Source: Pelargonium x hortorum
Lineage: Eukaryota; Streptophyta; Magnoliopsida; Geraniales; Geraniaceae
NCBI GenBank assembly: GCA_036897525.1
Contig: JAYMTJ010000056.1
Location: 1-64,000 of the forward strand
Length of the DNA stretch: 64,000 nucleotides
Direction of reading: 5' to 3'
In this document: positions 62,440 to 64,000 of the stretch, one piece after another
Position numbering within the stretch: position 1 is the stretch's first letter
How the letters are laid out: each line of letters opens with the position of its first letter
The notes under the pieces: model-generated
What the model saw: the letters and a program-made list of their open reading frames with translations, nothing else
Databases searched by the model: none
Told to the model about the DNA's origin: nothing
Translations under genes and position numbers: made by a program

Positions 62440-64000
62440 ACTAACGTTTAGGTGCGATAGCCCTAACACCCCTCATAGTGACCTATAACACAATAATATC
62501 ACTATCTCTAACTCCAAATACCTCAGAAAGATATATAGAAAGGAAGTGTTGATTCAAGTTCAATTCTTACTATTTAGGATACTCGATGGAATTCTTAACC
62601 TAACTAAGGGTATAGACTCTAAAGCTACACTTACAAAGGAGACTCAAGAACAATACAAGAACTAAAGAGGATTTCAGGAAGGACAAAGAATTAGTACAAC
62701 CTGGAATGTGTCTAAAGCTCAGAAGCAGTATCTAACCCTTACAGGAACTCCCTTTAGCATAGCTTCTATTCCATCCATTAGCCGCACTTAAACTGAATAC
62801 AATTCTGAGAGTAACTTTCTAACTATCTCAACTCTCAATTGAAGAAAGATCCTGAACAACCAATCCTTCCAGAACAACTCAGCTGCAATTCAAACGGGTA
62901 ACAGATCAACTAATCCTGAACTAGATAAAAGATACAATAGTCTCTGATGTCTTAAATCGATTCATAAACCGAGATCAATTAAATGCTCAAGTTGAACTAT
63001 AAAGATAGAACTCAAACCTAGAAAAACCACAACCTGTACAACCTGCTCCAAGAACCTTCGCTATCCACCATTAAATGATTATTCTGATGTAGACTTGTCA
63101 GATCATATTCCTCTTGAATATCTTCCTGAAGATGAAGAATTCACAGAAACACTTCCATCTAATAATATTAATAAGAAAGGAAGATGAGGAGTCTTAAACC
63201 ACTCAAGACGAAACAACTCAATTAACAGAGAATGGATTCATAAACCAATCTCCAGAACAAGCTCCTAGAGTAAGCGAAACAAATGGTAAAGAGCCCAAAC
63301 TAGAACTACCACCAACGGGACACGATCCGCCTTCTAAGTTAGACACACAAAGAGGGTAAGATCCTCCACAAGCTTACCTTTAGATAAAGAGGGCTGTGAG
63401 ACTGAGATTGATATGCTATTAGAATCGATAGCTGAAACAGAAACCTTCTACTGAGGCTGATACGGAATCGAGTGAGAGTTATACTCCATTAGATCAAGAT
63501 AAGGCTCCAGAACTTGTAAGATAAGAATGAATCCTAATAAGCTATGATAGGTGTTTCAGTTGGAAGCTGTTGAATGAACCTGAAGTACTAGACAAATAAA
63601 AGAAACCTGTACACTCCTATATATGCTAAACTAGAGACTCTAACTGCTAAAAGAAACTAGACACTAAAGCAAGGAACTGTGTTTCAGTAGAAAGGTAATT
63701 CCGTCTATACGAAGAAAAGGGCTACTTAATAACCAGAGTCTAAATCAAGTGAATGAACCGGAACTAGAGGAACCTGAATTGAGGGTAAGAACGACAAAGT
63801 ACCGGAATCCAAAGCGAATAGTTCTGTGGGAAAGAGCGGTAATGAATACTACTCACTCAAACTAACCAGACACGGATACCGCCGAACTAACTAAAGTCCT
63901 TAACTTCTCTACCAATCATCCAAAGTGCCTAACTGAAACCGAACTCTCAGGCCTGTATCTCTAAACATCTATATTTACAGATCTTCTATCTGAACTAAAC
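62440..64000 (+). pseudogene. decayed hydrophilic coding-like region, family unknown
   Basis: From about 62440 to the window end the plus strand is A/C-rich and T-poor. Its frames read as hydrophilic protein rich in Glu, Gln, Asn, Pro, Thr and Ser instead of the usual Phe/Leu/Ile/Lys noise. Open pieces are 63198-63356 (53 codons, standard code) and 62792-63265 (158 codons if TGA is Trp, with four in-frame TGA). The best-looking stretch changes frame along the region, so it is not a single intact gene. I do not recognise the family. Low-complexity acidic/proline-rich patches (near 63100 and 63450) would suit a linker-rich soluble domain. It may continue beyond the window. Confidence 0.35.

Larger units (their letters stand above)
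1..64000. repeat. dispersed short GC-cored palindromes
   Basis: Imperfect palindromes of 10-14 bases with cores such as GGATCC, GGAATTCC, GGACTCC or GGGTCCC flanked by A/T recur throughout. Clear cases are at 13040-13049, 38473-38482, 45312-45321 and 47490-47500. By eye I count more than twenty GGATCC sites; about six would be expected at this base composition. Such small palindromes are known from several green-algal organelle genomes, but I cannot assign them to a described family. Confidence 0.4.

Noticed and set aside
1-64000. CRISPR array, LTR retroelement, Polinton or terminal inverted-repeat transposon
   Set aside because: No regularly spaced direct repeats, no long terminal repeats, and no transposase, integrase, polymerase or capsid-like frame was seen.

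Overview
The window is AT-rich (roughly 35-37% G+C by eye). I found no protein gene I would defend. The longest ATG-initiated frame in the standard code is 101 codons (34808-35113). My rough estimate for random DNA of this composition is a longest frame of about 100-125 codons, so the open frames look like chance. I saw no CRISPR array, no LTR element, and no transposase or reverse-transcriptase frame.

The clearest content is a pair of bacterial/organellar-type rRNA relics on the plus strand. A small-subunit (SSU) rRNA-like region lies at about 38080-39270 and a large-subunit (LSU) rRNA-like region at about 45330-48430. Both were recognised from long collinear series of short matches to the E. 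coli 16S and 23S frameworks, compared from memory. Even the nearly invariant cores (530 loop, 790 loop, 1400 decoding region, LSU helix 69-71, peptidyl-transferase loop) are altered. They are therefore either degenerate copies or extraordinarily divergent genes. Together with tRNA-like relics, this points to organellar DNA (mitochondrial, or less likely plastid), or an old nuclear copy of such DNA. I cannot name the organism. A non-natural or assembly-artefact origin cannot be excluded from the sequence alone.

Layout. 1-8560: featureless, with a compositional island at 5560-6000. 8640-9660: pyrimidine-rich repeat units around a tRNA-Lys-like relic (9197-9269, minus). 9770-26100: featureless apart from a few tRNA-like relics and small hairpins. 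26125-26700: an island with a tRNA-like relic and an 18-bp direct repeat. 26850-38000: featureless. 38080-48430: the SSU relic, a spacer of about 6 kb, then the LSU relic. 49230-50960: a tRNA-like relic followed by units related to those at 8.6-9.7 kb, whose frames are strongly hydrophobic. 53150-53560: one such module in reverse orientation. 55860-55930 and 60840-61550: further tRNA-like relics. 62340-64000: an 18-bp tandem repeat, then a purine-rich region whose frames look like a decayed hydrophilic protein.

Two patterns run through the window. T-arm-like words (GTTCRANTCC) are about ten times more frequent than chance, and short GC-cored palindromes (GGATCC within AAGG...CCTT) are about three to four times over-represented. 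Some of the best coding-looking stretches are open only if TGA is read as tryptophan, as in most mitochondria outside land plants; this is a hypothesis, not a demonstration.
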